Source of the DNA: Arthrobacter koreensis | GTDB taxonomy: Bacteria; Actinomycetota; Actinomycetes; Actinomycetales; Micrococcaceae | Reading direction: 5' to 3' | DNA length: 64,000 nucleotides | NCBI RefSeq assembly: GCF_009193255.1 | Contig: NZ_WACG01000001.1 | Span: 372,001 to 436,000 of the forward strand | Shown here: positions 56,102-64,000 of the stretch, one piece after another | Position numbering within the stretch: position 1 is the stretch's first letter | Layout of the letters: each line of letters opens with the position of its first letter | The notes under the pieces: generated by a model | Databases searched by the model: none | What the model was told of the DNA's origin: nothing | The model's input: the letters and a program-made list of their open reading frames with translations, nothing else | Made by a program: the position numbers and the translations under genes

Positions 56102-58258
56102 ATGAACCGTTCCTCGGACACCCCGTTTTCCCGGTCAGCTGACCGGGAGCAGGACGGTGCTCCGGGTGCGGAACCAGGACGAGATGCTGCCGGTTCCTTT
56201 TCCCCGCCCGGTCCCGGACGAGCGGCTGGTCCCGGCGGACCGGATGGCTCGGGCGGTTCGGGCGGTGTGGTCCCCACGGTTTCTGTCTTCCATGCCGAGC
56301 CCGGGCAGACAGACACAACCGATCCCGCTCCGCTGCCTGAAGGATTCACCGGACAGCTATCCCTCCGCGGACCCGAAACCCTCGGCTACGACGAAACCGT
56401 CTCCACGCTGCAGCGCCTGGGCATACTCATCTCCTGGGCCCAGGCCCAGCAGGCCCGCGTAGCCGCCCGCCTGGAAGTACTCTTCGCCAGGGACATCACC
56501 GAGGCATCCGGACGCGAAGAACCAGCACTGGCCATGAGCCTCGCAGCAGCCGAAGCCTCCACCGCCCTGAACATCCCCCACATGACCGCCATGCAGCTCA
56601 TCAGCGAATCCACCCGGCTCTGCACCGACGCACCCCAGACTCTCGCCCGCCTGGCCGAAGGGAAAATCGCCCTCCAGCACGCCCGCATCATCCTGGACGA
56701 AACCCACAACCTCCCCACCGACATCCTCGAAGAACCAGCCACCGGCAACGCCGCCGGCCGCGCTCCCGGTAGTGCTCCCGCACCAGCAGGCCCAGGCGCA
56801 CCGGGTAACGGGGAACCCGGCCAACTGGACCTCGGACTCGAAAACCCTGATCCGCAACCCGGGCCTCCCAGCGACCACGGATCGAACGAACAGGCTGACG
56901 GGGACGGCCCCCGCGATCCCGCGCCCGGAGCCGGGCTCACCGTCCGGGGTGCGTTCGAACGCGACCTGCTCGCGGCAGCCGAGGGAAGGACCGCTGCCGG
57001 ATTCGGCCGCCGTGCCCGACGGCTGCGGGAATCACGGTTCCCGGACCTGATCCCCGTCCGGCACCGCCAGGCCAAAAACCAACGCCGGGTCATGTTCCAA
57101 CCCCTGCCAGATGGCATGTCCTGCCTCAGCGCAATCATCGCCGCAGAAAAAGGCCAGGCCATGTTCGCCGCCCTGACTAGTGCAGCGAAAGCCGGCAAAC
57201 ATGCCGGGGACCCCCGCACCATGGACCAGCTCCGCGCGGACACCCTCACCGAACTGCTCCTCGAAAACCAGCCACCAACCGGCATGCGGGAAACCCAGGC
57301 AGCGACACCACCCACCGAGGTTTCAAGGACCGCGGCTCCGCCTGCCCAGGGAACACCCCGTGCCAAAGACATGAAAGGAGCACCACTCGTTCCCGGCCCG
57401 GCAATGCCGGGCACCCGTCCCGGGTCGGATATCACCGCGAACGAACCAGCTCCCGATCCCGTCCCGGCTCCCACCCCTACCGCCGCCCCGGCCCCCGGTC
57501 CGGACGGCAACCCGGACGGCAACCCGGACAGCGGCACGGCGGGCGACCCGGACGGCAACCCTATTAGCGGCCCGGCGGGCAACACCCAACCGGGCAGAAG
57601 ACCCCGCCGCGCAGAGCGGCACCGCACCCAGAACCGGAACCGGTCAACGGTCCGCACCGAGGTCATGGTCCTCATCAACGCCGACACCCTCGCCGGACTC
57701 GACGAGAACCCCGCGGAGCTCAACGGCTACGGACCGATCAGTGCAGAAACAGCGCGGGCCATGATTCTCGACGCCCTGCACTGGACACCCCTGATCCAGG
57801 ACCCCGCCACCGGGCACATCCTCACCGTCGGACGAACACGGCGGATCCCGGCTGGACTCAAACGCTGGCTCCAGGCACGGGACGGCACCTGCAGGTTCCC
57901 CGGCTGCTCCGTGAGCGTCACCCATGCCGAGATCGATCACACCAAGCCCTTCTCCCGCGGCGGGGCAACAGAGCATGCGAACCTGGAACACCTCTGCCCC
58001 AAACACCACCGGTTCAAAACCCTCGGCCAATGGACAGCACGCCAACCCGAACCAGGAACCATCGAATGGCACTCACCCACCGGACGAACCTACGCAACCG
58101 GTCCGACTCTTGAGTACCAGCACGCGGAGTACCAACAGCCTGAGTCTCAACAGGCTGAGTTACAACCGACCACGCGGGCTCCGGAACAACGGCGTCACCC
58201 GCATCCGCCGTCGCCGTCGCCGTCGCCGTCGCCGGAGGATGATCCGCCGCCCTTCTAG
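56102..58258 (+). CDS. DUF222-HNH endonuclease (REP13E12-like)
   Basis: A 718-aa protein. The DUF222 domain spans about 85-360 ('ETVSTLQRLGILISWAQAQQ', 'RLAEGKIALQHARIILDET'), interrupted by Pro/Gly-rich low-complexity inserts. Near 590-650 lies the HNH domain: 'ARDGTCRFPGCSVSVTHAEI', 'DHTKPFSRGGATEHANLEHL', 'CPKHHRFKTLGQW', with the catalytic His and zinc-site cysteines. Near 475-500 is a GPDGNPDGNPD-type repeat, and the tail is PSPSPSPS. These genes occur in many variable copies in Arthrobacter, and a mobile or selfish nature has been suggested. It is flanked by repeats. Confidence 0.9.
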   Translation: MNRSSDTPFSRSADREQDGAPGAEPGRDAAGSFSPPGPGRAAGPGGPDGSGGSGGVVPTVSVFHAEPGQTDTTDPAPLPEGFTGQLSLRGPETLGYDETVSTLQRLGILISWAQAQQARVAARLEVLFARDITEASGREEPALAMSLAAAEASTALNIPHMTAMQLISESTRLCTDAPQTLARLAEGKIALQHARIILDETHNLPTDILEEPATGNAAGRAPGSAPAPAGPGAPGNGEPGQLDLGLENPDPQPGPPSDHGSNEQADGDGPRDPAPGAGLTVRGAFERDLLAAAEGRTAAGFGRRARRLRESRFPDLIPVRHRQAKNQRRVMFQPLPDGMSCLSAIIAAEKGQAMFAALTSAAKAGKHAGDPRTMDQLRADTLTELLLENQPPTGMRETQAATPPTEVSRTAAPPAQGTPRAKDMKGAPLVPGPAMPGTRPGSDITANEPAPDPVPAPTPTAAPAPGPDGNPDGNPDSGTAGDPDGNPISGPAGNTQPGRRPRRAERHRTQNRNRSTVRTEVMVLINADTLAGLDENPAELNGYGPISAETARAMILDALHWTPLIQDPATGHILTVGRTRRIPAGLKRWLQARDGTCRFPGCSVSVTHAEIDHTKPFSRGGATEHANLEHLCPKHHRFKTLGQWTARQPEPGTIEWHSPTGRTYATGPTLEYQHAEYQQPESQQAELQPTTRAPEQRRHPHPPSPSPSPSPEDDPPPF

Positions 58259-58292
58259 CCGGAGACCGTCCGGTAGAAGGCGGTACACGACC

Positions 58293-58330
58293 GGACGGAG
58301 GGACGGAGGGACGGAGGGACGGAGGGACGG
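58293..58330 (+). repeat. 8-base tandem repeat (GGACGGAG, 4.75 copies)
   Basis: Four perfect GGACGGAG units and six bases of a fifth, beginning 35 bases after the HNH stop. A CCGTCG-type hexamer repeat coding Ser-Pro lies just inside the HNH gene end (58207-58232). Prone to slippage; outside coding sequence. Confidence 0.95.
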
Positions 58331-58527
58331 ATCTCCACGAGGGTGAATGACAGGGAACTGGGTACCAGCCGGTTGTAACTCGGGTCCGAGATGTTTGTCT
58401 ACGTGGGATCCCTGTTCGACGGGAGTCAGTCCGGTGCCGGTCCTGCGCACCCTCCGGAAGCGCGGCCAGGGTGTAGCCCGGAAGACGGCCCGGCCAGCGA
58501 CCGGCCATGCCGAGGCGGCGCCTAAAT

Positions 58528-58725
58528 GAGCTGGCGGCTGCGTGAGCCCTGTCCTGGCCGGCCATGCCTGCCCGGCGACTGTGCTTACCCGGTCGCCCAA
58601 CCGGTGGCGGGGTGAGCCGGGTCGCGGAGCTGGCGGCTGCGTGAGCCCTGTCCTGCCCGGCCATGCCTGCCCGGCGACTGTGCTTACCCGGTCGCCCAAC
58701 CGGTGGCGGGGTGAGCCGGGTCGCG
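58528..58725 (+). repeat. 99-base direct repeat, two copies in tandem
   Basis: Unit 58528-58626 is repeated at 58627-58725 with a single difference (a G/C change in TCCTGGCCGG). A partial third copy begins at 58726 (GAGACGGCTGCGTGAG). Near-identity means the duplication is recent or kept by recombination. Confidence 0.95.
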
Positions 58726-58770
58726 GAGACGGCTGCGTGAGACGGCGGCTGCGCGTACCCGGTCACCTAA

Positions 58771-58861
58771 CCAGCGGCTAAATGAGCCCGGTCCCCCGAA
58801 CCGGCGCCTAACCGATCCAGCGGCTAAATGGGCCCGGTCCCCCGACCCGGCGGCTGCGTGA
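58771..58861 (+). repeat. Degenerate 45-base direct repeat, two copies
   Basis: CCAGCGGCTAAATG starts copies at 58771 and 58817; the shared unit continues GCCCGGTCCCCCGA with scattered differences. It shares the GGCGGCTGCGTGAG piece with the 99-base repeat, so both families come from one diverging array. Confidence 0.8.
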
Positions 58862-58919
58862 GCCCCCTCACCAAACCGGCGCCTAACCGAGCCGCGGCTG
58901 GGGTCTAGCCCCTACCCTG

Positions 58920-59996
58920 CTACGCAGCAGGAAGCTGAATGCTGGTCACAGGCTGGGAAGGATCCGGGGTGAAATCCACACCGGAAGGTTCGCCGCCAGC
59001 CATGACGATCTGCGAACCCAGGGCAGCAACCATTGCACCGTTATCGGTACACAGACGGATGGGAGGCACCCGAAGCGAAATTCCGGCAGCAGCACAACGC
59101 TCGGCAGTCAGCTCACGAAGCCGGGAATTCGCAGCAACACCGCCACCCAGCAGAAGGTTCGTAATCCCCTGCTCAGTACAGGCGAGAACAGCCTTGGACG
59201 TAATGACATCCACCACCGCCTCCTGGAAGGACGCAGCAATATCCTCAACAGGAAGCTCCTGCCCGGCAGCCTCATACTGCTCCACACACCGGGCAACAGC
59301 AGTCTTCAAACCGGAAAAGGACCAGTCATACCGGTGCGGACCCGGAGCCTCGGCCGTACCCATGTACTTCGGCTGGGTCAGTCCGCGGGGGAACCGGATA
59401 GCCTTCGGGTTCCCCTGGCGGGCAAGCCTGTCGATTGCCGGGCCACCGGGATACCCAAGACCCAGAATCCGGGCAACCTTGTCATACGCCTCACCGGCAG
59501 CATCATCAATGGTGGACCCAAGCAGCTGGACATCCGCTGTCAGGGACCCGACACGAAGAATCTCTGTATGCCCGCCCGAAACAAGCAGGGCACCAAGGTT
59601 TTCCGGAAGCTTGCCGCCATCGAGAACACCAACACCCACATGGGCCACCAGATGGTTGATCGCATACAGCGGTTTGCCCGTAGCCACAGCCAGGGCCTTA
59701 GCAGCGCAAACACCAACCATCAAGGCACCGGCAAGGCCGGGGCCGGAGGTGACAGCAATCGCATCGATGTCCTCCAGCGTTACACCGGCCTCATCCAGGG
59801 CCTGGCGCAGGGTCGGAACAAAAGCGTCCAGATGCGCACGCGAGGCGATCTCCGGAATGACACCGCCAAAACGGACATGCTCCTCCATCGAGGAGGACAC
59901 GGCATTGGTCAGCAGCGTGTCGCCGCGGACAATACCGACACCGGTTTCATCGCAAGAGGATTCGATGCCAAGCACCAGTGGTTCGGTGCGGTTCAT
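58920..59996 (-). CDS. tsaD: tRNA N6-adenosine threonylcarbamoyltransferase
   Basis: TsaD, with TsaB and TsaE, transfers the threonylcarbamoyl group to A37 of ANN-decoding tRNAs. The 358-aa ASKHA protein starts '[20 protein letters not shown]', has '[15 protein letters not shown]', the metal-binding '[12 protein letters not shown]' with its His pair, '[11 protein letters not shown]', '[20 protein letters not shown]' and '[14 protein letters not shown]'. The final gene of the tsaB-rimI-tsaD operon; it overlaps rimI by 4 bases. Confidence 0.97.
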   Translation of the reverse strand: MNRTEPLVLGIESSCDETGVGIVRGDTLLTNAVSSSMEEHVRFGGVIPEIASRAHLDAFVPTLRQALDEAGVTLEDIDAIAVTSGPGLAGALMVGVCAAKALAVATGKPLYAINHLVAHVGVGVLDGGKLPENLGALLVSGGHTEILRVGSLTADVQLLGSTIDDAAGEAYDKVARILGLGYPGGPAIDRLARQGNPKAIRFPRGLTQPKYMGTAEAPGPHRYDWSFSGLKTAVARCVEQYEAAGQELPVEDIAASFQEAVVDVITSKAVLACTEQGITNLLLGGGVAANSRLRELTAERCAAAGISLRVPPIRLCTDNGAMVAALGSQIVMAGGEPSGVDFTPDPSQPVTSIQLPAA

Positions 59997-60502
59997 TGGA
60001 CGTCCTTCACAGGGTTGGATTCGCGCACCGGAGCACCTTCCCAGGTGGAAAGCTCCAGACGCATAATCAAGGCATCCGCTCCGTCCCGGTAGTACCTCGG
60101 ACGGACGTGGATCTGTTCAAAGCCAAACCAGCGGTAAAGCCGCTGCGCCCGGGGATTGTCAGCACGCACTTCGAGAAGCACGTCATCTGCACCCCGCTGC
60201 TTCGCCTCATCCACAAGAGTGGCAAGCAGCCTGGACCCTGTACCGGCACCCTCATGGGCTGAGTCGACGGCAATGGTCTGCACATCCGCGATGGGCAGTA
60301 CGCACATCAGCCCGGCATACCCAATCACCGCGCCGTCAGGATCCTCGGCAACATAGTACGAACGGGTATCGCGCTGTCGCAGTTCGTCGTAGAACATCTC
60401 GGTGGGCCACGCATCAACCGGGAACATCGCCTTTTCCAGCGCATCCACTGCCGGGATATCGTCCTCGGTCATCGCCCGGATCACGGAAGGCTGCCCGATC
60501 AC
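59993..60502 (-). CDS. rimI: Ribosomal protein S18-alanine N-acetyltransferase
   Basis: RimI acetylates the N-terminal alanine of ribosomal protein S18. The 169-aa GNAT protein has '[20 protein letters not shown]', '[20 protein letters not shown]' leading into the acetyl-CoA loop '[14 protein letters not shown]', and '[20 protein letters not shown]'. It overlaps tsaB and tsaD by 4 bases each; the tsaB-rimI-tsaD order is widespread. Confidence 0.94.
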   Translation of the reverse strand: MIGQPSVIRAMTEDDIPAVDALEKAMFPVDAWPTEMFYDELRQRDTRSYYVAEDPDGAVIGYAGLMCVLPIADVQTIAVDSAHEGAGTGSRLLATLVDEAKQRGADDVLLEVRADNPRAQRLYRWFGFEQIHVRPRYYRDGADALIMRLELSTWEGAPVRESNPVKDVQ

Positions 60503-61167
60503 AGCGCCCGCTTCCGGGGACCGGGCACCTTGGCATCGGATTCGCGAAGATAGAGCGGCAGGTCCGGAAGCAGCTCCAGTCCCCGGACCAAACGCACGAC
60601 GGCGGTGCGTCCCAGCGCTTCAGCCGTCGGCTGGGCTGCGGCAAAGTCCTGCACCGTGCGCAGCTCCTCCGGATACAGTCCTGCACCTGCACCATAGGCC
60701 GGCACGTCCGGAACCTCAGACGGGACAGAAACATGCGGCCCGTCGAGGAGTTCGGCGGTGCCGCCGGTACTGCGGTAGCGCGCCCAGTAAACCTCTTTGC
60801 GCCGGGCATCCGTAGCCACAACGAACTCATCCACTCCGGCGCGCCACGCGTCCAGGGCAGCGTCCACTGCAATGGCGTCCAGGCTCATGACGCCGTGCAG
60901 CGGCTTGTTCCAGGCGAAAGCAAGGGTGCGCGCGGTGGCTATGCCCGACCGCAGGCCGGTAAACGGGCCGGGGCCCACACCCGTGACGATCGCATCGACC
61001 TGATTCCCGGAGACACCGGCGTCGCTGAGGATCCTCTGGATACCCGGCGCCAGAACCTCGGCATGGGACCTGGTGTCCTCGGTGGCGAAGGACGCGAGCG
61101 TTTCACCCTCACCGTTGAGAAGTGCCGCACTGGCTATGGCAGAGGTGTCGATGGCGAGGATAAGCAC
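60499..61167 (-). CDS. tsaB: tRNA threonylcarbamoyladenosine biosynthesis protein TsaB
   Basis: TsaB is the non-catalytic partner that binds TsaD in t6A synthesis. The GTG at 61167 gives 222 aa starting 'LILAIDTSAIASAALL'. Family motifs: 'DTRSHAEVLAPGIQRIL', 'VDAIVTGVGPGPFTGLRSGI' and 'ATARTLAFAWNKPLHGVMSL'. The frame is open to 61332, but that part overlaps the upstream cassette gene and has no family match. Confidence 0.95.
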   Translation of the reverse strand: MLILAIDTSAIASAALLNGEGETLASFATEDTRSHAEVLAPGIQRILSDAGVSGNQVDAIVTGVGPGPFTGLRSGIATARTLAFAWNKPLHGVMSLDAIAVDAALDAWRAGVDEFVVATDARRKEVYWARYRSTGGTAELLDGPHVSVPSEVPDVPAYGAGAGLYPEELRTVQDFAAAQPTAEALGRTAVVRLVRGLELLPDLPLYLRESDAKVPGPRKRAL

Positions 61168-61229
61168 GGTGTTCAGTTTACGCCGTCGCCCGCGGCTCAC
61201 GTGCGGAAGGGCAGCGGCCGGACAAACGG

Positions 61230-62045
61230 TCAGGCCAGCTCGGCGCTGACCGTCTGCAGCAGGCCCCTGTATGCCTGCGCCGAGGGCCAAGGCTTCAGCA
61301 GCAGCCCCCTCGCACTGTTCACCAGCTGCCACGTTCCTGCAGGCCCCGCCTGGATACCGGTTTGAAGGCCAGTGCGTCCATCAACCTGCTGCCAGATGAA
61401 CCACTCCTGCTCCCACATGTGCCGCACCGCGGCGTCCGCCTTCTCAGGGAGGGGAACCTCCGCACCGGACACACCGGACATCCGTGCCTGGACTGCCTCC
61501 GGGGAGATCGATACTTCCGCGTCAAGGAGCCACGAAGGTCCCAGGCCCAGCCATGCTGCGAGCGCAGGGAAAAACTGGTCGAGGGACAAGAAATCGACCT
61601 GGCGCCGGCCCGGATCTGCCTGGTCCCCCGTCCGCAGCCTGGCACACGACGGTCCGGCCAGCACAAGAACGCCCTCGCGTCCCAGCGCGCCGTAGAACGC
61701 AGACTCTTGTCCGCCGCAGGCCGCAGCGAACTGCACGCTGCCTGACGTGCCGTCAAGAGGCGAAGCGACCAGCCGGCCTTCGGCCGTGAGACGGCCCCTG
61801 CCCGTCACCAGCCCGGCGGCCTCAAGTTCTTCCAGGCCTTCCTGTGCGGCACCTAGGCCGAAGCGCCCCAGTTTTCCTCCCCTGCCCAGCAGGAGGAGAA
61901 CATCCTGGGCGGCCGGTGAGAGCCACGGGCCCTCGGACCGGAAATCCTGCGTCGCTGCCAGCCCGGACAGGGCTTCCAGCGGTTCGCCTGCCTGCTGTGA
62001 GGCGAAAGGCTCAAGTCGCGGTTCTGCCGCGGGGAAGTCATCCAT
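61230..62045 (-). CDS. Cassette B: unknown domain, split counterpart of cassette A C-terminus
   Basis: A 271-aa protein. The ATG at 62045 overlaps the preceding gene by 8 bases. It contains 'FFPALAAWLGLGPSWLLDAE' and 'AAVRHMWEQEWFIWQQVDGR', which align with 'AIADWLGFSPAWSIAH' and 'AAKRMWEQPWTEWEIVEEWT' in the C-terminal part of the 472-aa cassette A protein. The N-terminal half has a winged-helix-like 'LLLGRGGKLGRFGLGAAQEG' region. A relation to EspG-type ESX chaperones is possible but weak. Last gene of cassette B; tsaB follows 62 bases later. Confidence 0.8.
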   Translation of the reverse strand: MDDFPAAEPRLEPFASQQAGEPLEALSGLAATQDFRSEGPWLSPAAQDVLLLLGRGGKLGRFGLGAAQEGLEELEAAGLVTGRGRLTAEGRLVASPLDGTSGSVQFAAACGGQESAFYGALGREGVLVLAGPSCARLRTGDQADPGRRQVDFLSLDQFFPALAAWLGLGPSWLLDAEVSISPEAVQARMSGVSGAEVPLPEKADAAVRHMWEQEWFIWQQVDGRTGLQTGIQAGPAGTWQLVNSARGLLLKPWPSAQAYRGLLQTVSAELA

Positions 62046-62487
62046 CCCTTGTTCCGTCCTGTGCCTGGATGCTGCCCGCCATGACCGAGAAGGCCTGGTC
62101 ATAGGCCGGAAGCTGTGAAGTACGGCATGTGGCTGTGCAGGTGGTCAGCAAGCCGTCCCGGAGGTGGAACCACTGCTGGACGTGCAGGACTGCTTCGGGA
62201 GTTTCGTAGGTGTACTCGATCCAGCGGCCTTCGGCGCCGCTGTACGGCCAGAGATTCCAGCTCAGCACCTGGGGAGATTCGAGGGCGGCGAGTACGCCGG
62301 CTGCCTCCTGGGTTGCTGCCCGGCCTGCCGTCCCCTCAAACGGGCGTGTGCGCAGGGTCAGATTGGGCCGGAACCCTCCGGTTGCCGGTGCCAGGACCAG
62401 CGCCTCACCGTTTTGGCGGCTGGCTTCCCATCCGGGCGGAACCTGCATCGACACAGAATCAACAGTAATGATGTCCACCGGGTTCAC
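62038..62487 (-). CDS. Cassette B: LpqN-like domain protein
   Basis: A 149-aa protein with GTG start overlapping the upstream stop (GTGA at 62484-62487). 'SMQVPPGWEASRQNGEALVL', 'GGFRPNLTLRTRPFEG' (FRPN 39-42) and 'GRWIEYTYETPEAVLHVQQW' are LpqN/DUF1795-like and align with residues 15-155 of the 472-aa cassette A protein. Unlike mycobacterial LpqN it has no signal peptide or lipobox, so it probably stays in the cytoplasm. Its 3' end overlaps the next gene by 8 bases. Confidence 0.8.
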   Translation of the reverse strand: MNPVDIITVDSVSMQVPPGWEASRQNGEALVLAPATGGFRPNLTLRTRPFEGTAGRAATQEAAGVLAALESPQVLSWNLWPYSGAEGRWIEYTYETPEAVLHVQQWFHLRDGLLTTCTATCRTSQLPAYDQAFSVMAGSIQAQDGTRDG

Positions 62488-62825
62488 GCTGCCCGGGCCT
62501 TCGCGTTCTCGGCCATTTTGACCCATCGGGGCAGCATAAAGCGCGGGAGCCAAACCAGGCTCATGAGGAAGGTCCAGATTCCTCCCAGCATAAGCACCAG
62601 CAGCACTCCCAGGAGGGGCCGGGGCAGGGAGTCGCCGTCCACGTCCCACAGCAGCGTTCCGGTCAGCAACCCAACGCCGCCGTAAAGCATGCCAAGGGCG
62701 GGATAAGCCTTGACCTTCGGAAGGAGGCCCGGATGCCCCAGCCATGTGCGCCAGCGTCCGGTGTAGGCGCGCCATCCCATGGCGAGCACCACGAGGCCGA
62801 GGATCAGCCCCAGAATGAATCCCAT
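62484..62825 (-). CDS. Cassette B: small membrane protein, candidate immunity protein
   Basis: A 113-aa protein with three membrane helices (about 3-18, 42-60 and 71-92). The tail 'LPRFMLPRWVKMAENAKARA' matches that of the cassette A protein at 49013. Its ATG lies 22 bases inside the 3' end of the glycine-zipper gene, much tighter coupling than in cassette A. Co-production with a putative membrane toxin supports an immunity role, which remains inference. Confidence 0.8.
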   Translation of the reverse strand: MGFILGLILGLVVLAMGWRAYTGRWRTWLGHPGLLPKVKAYPALGMLYGGVGLLTGTLLWDVDGDSLPRPLLGVLLVLMLGGIWTFLMSLVWLPRFMLPRWVKMAENAKARAA

Positions 62826-63967
62826 AGGTCCTTGGCCTTCTTCCCTATCTTTTCTCCGACGCCGCTGCCAATAATGCCGCCGGCAATGCCACCCACAATA
62901 CCGCCGGCAACCGCGCCGGCCGCCGTTCCCACCACCGGGATCCAGCTGCCAACTACCCCGCCGACGACGGCGCCGGCCTTCGCTCCTGCCCAGGCGCCTC
63001 CGGCACCGGCAGCCAGGGAAGCGCCTCCAACAATCGCAACGTTCTCCGTGACGGACAGGGCCCGCTGGCCGGGGGTCCAGTCCGGATGCTCAATCCGGTC
63101 CGCGTTGTACTGTTCGCTGCCCTGGTCCCATGCGGTTATTCCGGCGTCCAGGACAAAAAGTCCGCGCCCGCCCCAGCGCGCCCAGGCCGGAGGGGTCGCT
63201 GCTTCAGCATTGAGCCGCAGCTCAGGGCCCGGACGGGCGAAGCCGTCATCCGGGAACGGGACACGGGTCAGGTCTACCGAGCGTTCAACGGGAATCAGGA
63301 TGCCGGATGGAGACCGGGTATAGCGCACACCTCCGTCCACCACTTCGTAGGGAATGTTCTCCAGGCGCAGTTCCGCGGCAAGGTCGCCGCTGACATCCAC
63401 GGTCCGGCGAACATGCAACTGGGACTGATGGACGTGCTCCAGCACGGTGTCCGCCAGGGAGGTGGTGGTACCAAATCCGGTACTGCCCAGGATTCCGCTG
63501 TCCGGCAGCAGTCCCGACGCCGCACGGATCGAGCCGGCGCACCGGGCCTCTGCTTCCGCGTATTTTCGGCATAGCTCCCGAACCTGCAGCTGAAGGGAGA
63601 CCACCTCCGCTTCCCGGCTTTCCGGGTCTGCGTCCGGCTGGGGCGTGCACTGGCCGGAAAGCGAAACCAGGTCGCCCGCCTGCTGCCTGAGGGCCCTGGC
63701 ATCCGCGGCAAATTCCACCAGTGCTGTGCGGATCAGGCCCGTGACAGTTTCGGCCTCGTTCCCGAATGACTGGACCTTGTCGAAGGCCCCGTAGGCTGCC
63801 TCCGCTTCCGGCGCACTGTAGACCGCACCCAGCCCCAGCCAGATTTCCCGGCTGGCAGTGGCGGTACCGGAAGCATCCGTCCCGGCGGCAGCAATCAGGT
63901 CTGCCTGGCGTTCAAGCTCCCCGGCCTCCGCGAAATCGGGGAGCGAGGAGAAATCCACGGCGGTCAT
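62804..63967 (-). CDS. Cassette B: WXG-like protein with C-terminal glycine zipper
   Basis: A 387-aa protein. The N-terminal helical part has 'EIWLGLGAVYSAPEAEAAYG' (40-60), the counterpart of 'TWRQLGSHYAGDGSAEMISA' in cassette A. Residues 266-300 ('GGRGLFVLDAGITAWDQGSE', 'HPDWTPGQRA') also align. Residues 310-375 are an extended glycine zipper ('GAVAGGIVGGIAGGIIGSGV') able to insert in membranes, and the last residues are 'KKAKDLWDSFWG'. No catalytic motif. The ATG overlaps the stop of an upstream gene (ATGA at 63964-63967). Confidence 0.82.
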   Translation of the reverse strand: MTAVDFSSLPDFAEAGELERQADLIAAAGTDASGTATASREIWLGLGAVYSAPEAEAAYGAFDKVQSFGNEAETVTGLIRTALVEFAADARALRQQAGDLVSLSGQCTPQPDADPESREAEVVSLQLQVRELCRKYAEAEARCAGSIRAASGLLPDSGILGSTGFGTTTSLADTVLEHVHQSQLHVRRTVDVSGDLAAELRLENIPYEVVDGGVRYTRSPSGILIPVERSVDLTRVPFPDDGFARPGPELRLNAEAATPPAWARWGGRGLFVLDAGITAWDQGSEQYNADRIEHPDWTPGQRALSVTENVAIVGGASLAAGAGGAWAGAKAGAVVGGVVGSWIPVVGTAAGAVAGGIVGGIAGGIIGSGVGEKIGKKAKDLWDSFWG

Positions 63968-64000
63968 CCAACCTCCGCCGCGTTTGCCTGGGCGCGGGCG
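63964..64000 (-). CDS. Cassette B: 3' end of an upstream gene (cut by window edge)
   Basis: On the minus strand the last bases of the window read in frame to a TGA at 63966-63964 that overlaps the next ATG. The 11 visible residues, ARAQANAAEVG, are Ala-rich and helical, as expected for the C-terminus of the small helical protein that begins cassette A. Too short for firm identity. Confidence 0.5.
   Translation of the reverse strand, partial: ARAQANAAEVG

Larger units (their letters stand above)
58259..58919. other. Repeat-rich intergenic region after the HNH gene
   Basis: About 660 bases between the HNH gene and the tsaD stop. It contains an 8-base tandem repeat, a 99-base direct repeat and two 45-base direct repeats, described separately. 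Long minus-strand frames (such as 58014-58766) run through it because the 99-base unit keeps the reading frame, but they overlap the HNH gene antisense and encode repeated peptides. I see no real gene. Confidence 0.75.

Noticed and set aside
58014-58766. 250-codon minus-strand frame with repeated peptides
   Set aside because: The repetition comes from the 99-base DNA repeat (a multiple of three); the frame overlaps the HNH gene antisense and has no start signals.
58293-58861. Possible CRISPR array
   Set aside because: The repeats are directly adjacent or nearly so, with no unique spacers of constant size, and no cas genes are nearby.

Overview
The window is high-GC chromosomal DNA from an actinobacterium, most likely an Arthrobacter-type member of the Micrococcaceae. 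The evidence is the gene content and order: ychF, ispH, xseA/xseB; galU, a GNAT gene, 5-formyl-THF cyclo-ligase and an FmdB-type zinc ribbon; guaA, guaB3, guaB; groES with a His-tailed groEL; tsaB-rimI-tsaD; and a DUF222-HNH endonuclease. No species can be named from the sequence alone.

Layout. Positions 1-9350 are an accessory block. An IS110-type transposase remnant sits at the left edge, followed by a type I restriction-modification operon (hsdM-hsdS-hsdR) that ends in a translationally coupled small XRE protein. Next to it is an unrecognised two-gene unit (a soluble 314-aa protein and a four-helix membrane protein) with a perfect palindrome in front of it. This block looks visibly less GC-rich than the rest. 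From 9355 to 41236 the window is mostly housekeeping: YchF, IspH, exonuclease VII, an AlaA-like aminotransferase, a four-gene quaternary-ammonium ABC transporter, a sugar kinase/Nudix pair, galU and folate genes, a large Upf1-like helicase-nuclease, GMP synthesis (guaA, guaB and the paralogue guaB3), SURF1, glpD with a PTS IIA protein, and a membrane acyltransferase.

From 41340 to 47591 lie groES-groEL, with two CIRCE operators, and a divergent siderophore ABC operon with an IdeR/DtxR-like iron box. A further CIRCE element precedes the zinc-ribbon gene at 25442, so a HrcA-type repressor probably ties this gene to the GroE system, as described for Rv0991c (Ruc) in mycobacteria.

The most unusual content is a pair of diverged copies of one cassette, at 47598-51097 and 61230-64000 (the second is cut by the window end). 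Each copy encodes a protein with WXG-like N-terminal helices and a C-terminal glycine-zipper membrane segment, a small membrane protein ending in a conserved P[KR]F-x2-P[KR]W motif, an LpqN-like domain and a second domain of unknown fold. The last two domains are one protein in copy A and two overlapping genes in copy B. A DUF6507-like small helical protein begins copy A, and the tail of an upstream gene is visible in copy B. The arrangement resembles type VII (ESX) effector loci with membrane-directed toxins and membrane immunity proteins. That functional reading is inference; the paralogy and the fusion/fission are visible in the sequence.

Between the two cassettes lie a PatB/MalY-type lyase, a THUMP-like methyltransferase, a shikimate dehydrogenase paralogue, a YbdK-type carboxylate-amine ligase, the DUF222-HNH gene with repeat-rich DNA behind it, and the tsaB-rimI-tsaD operon. 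No tRNA, rRNA or CRISPR array was seen.
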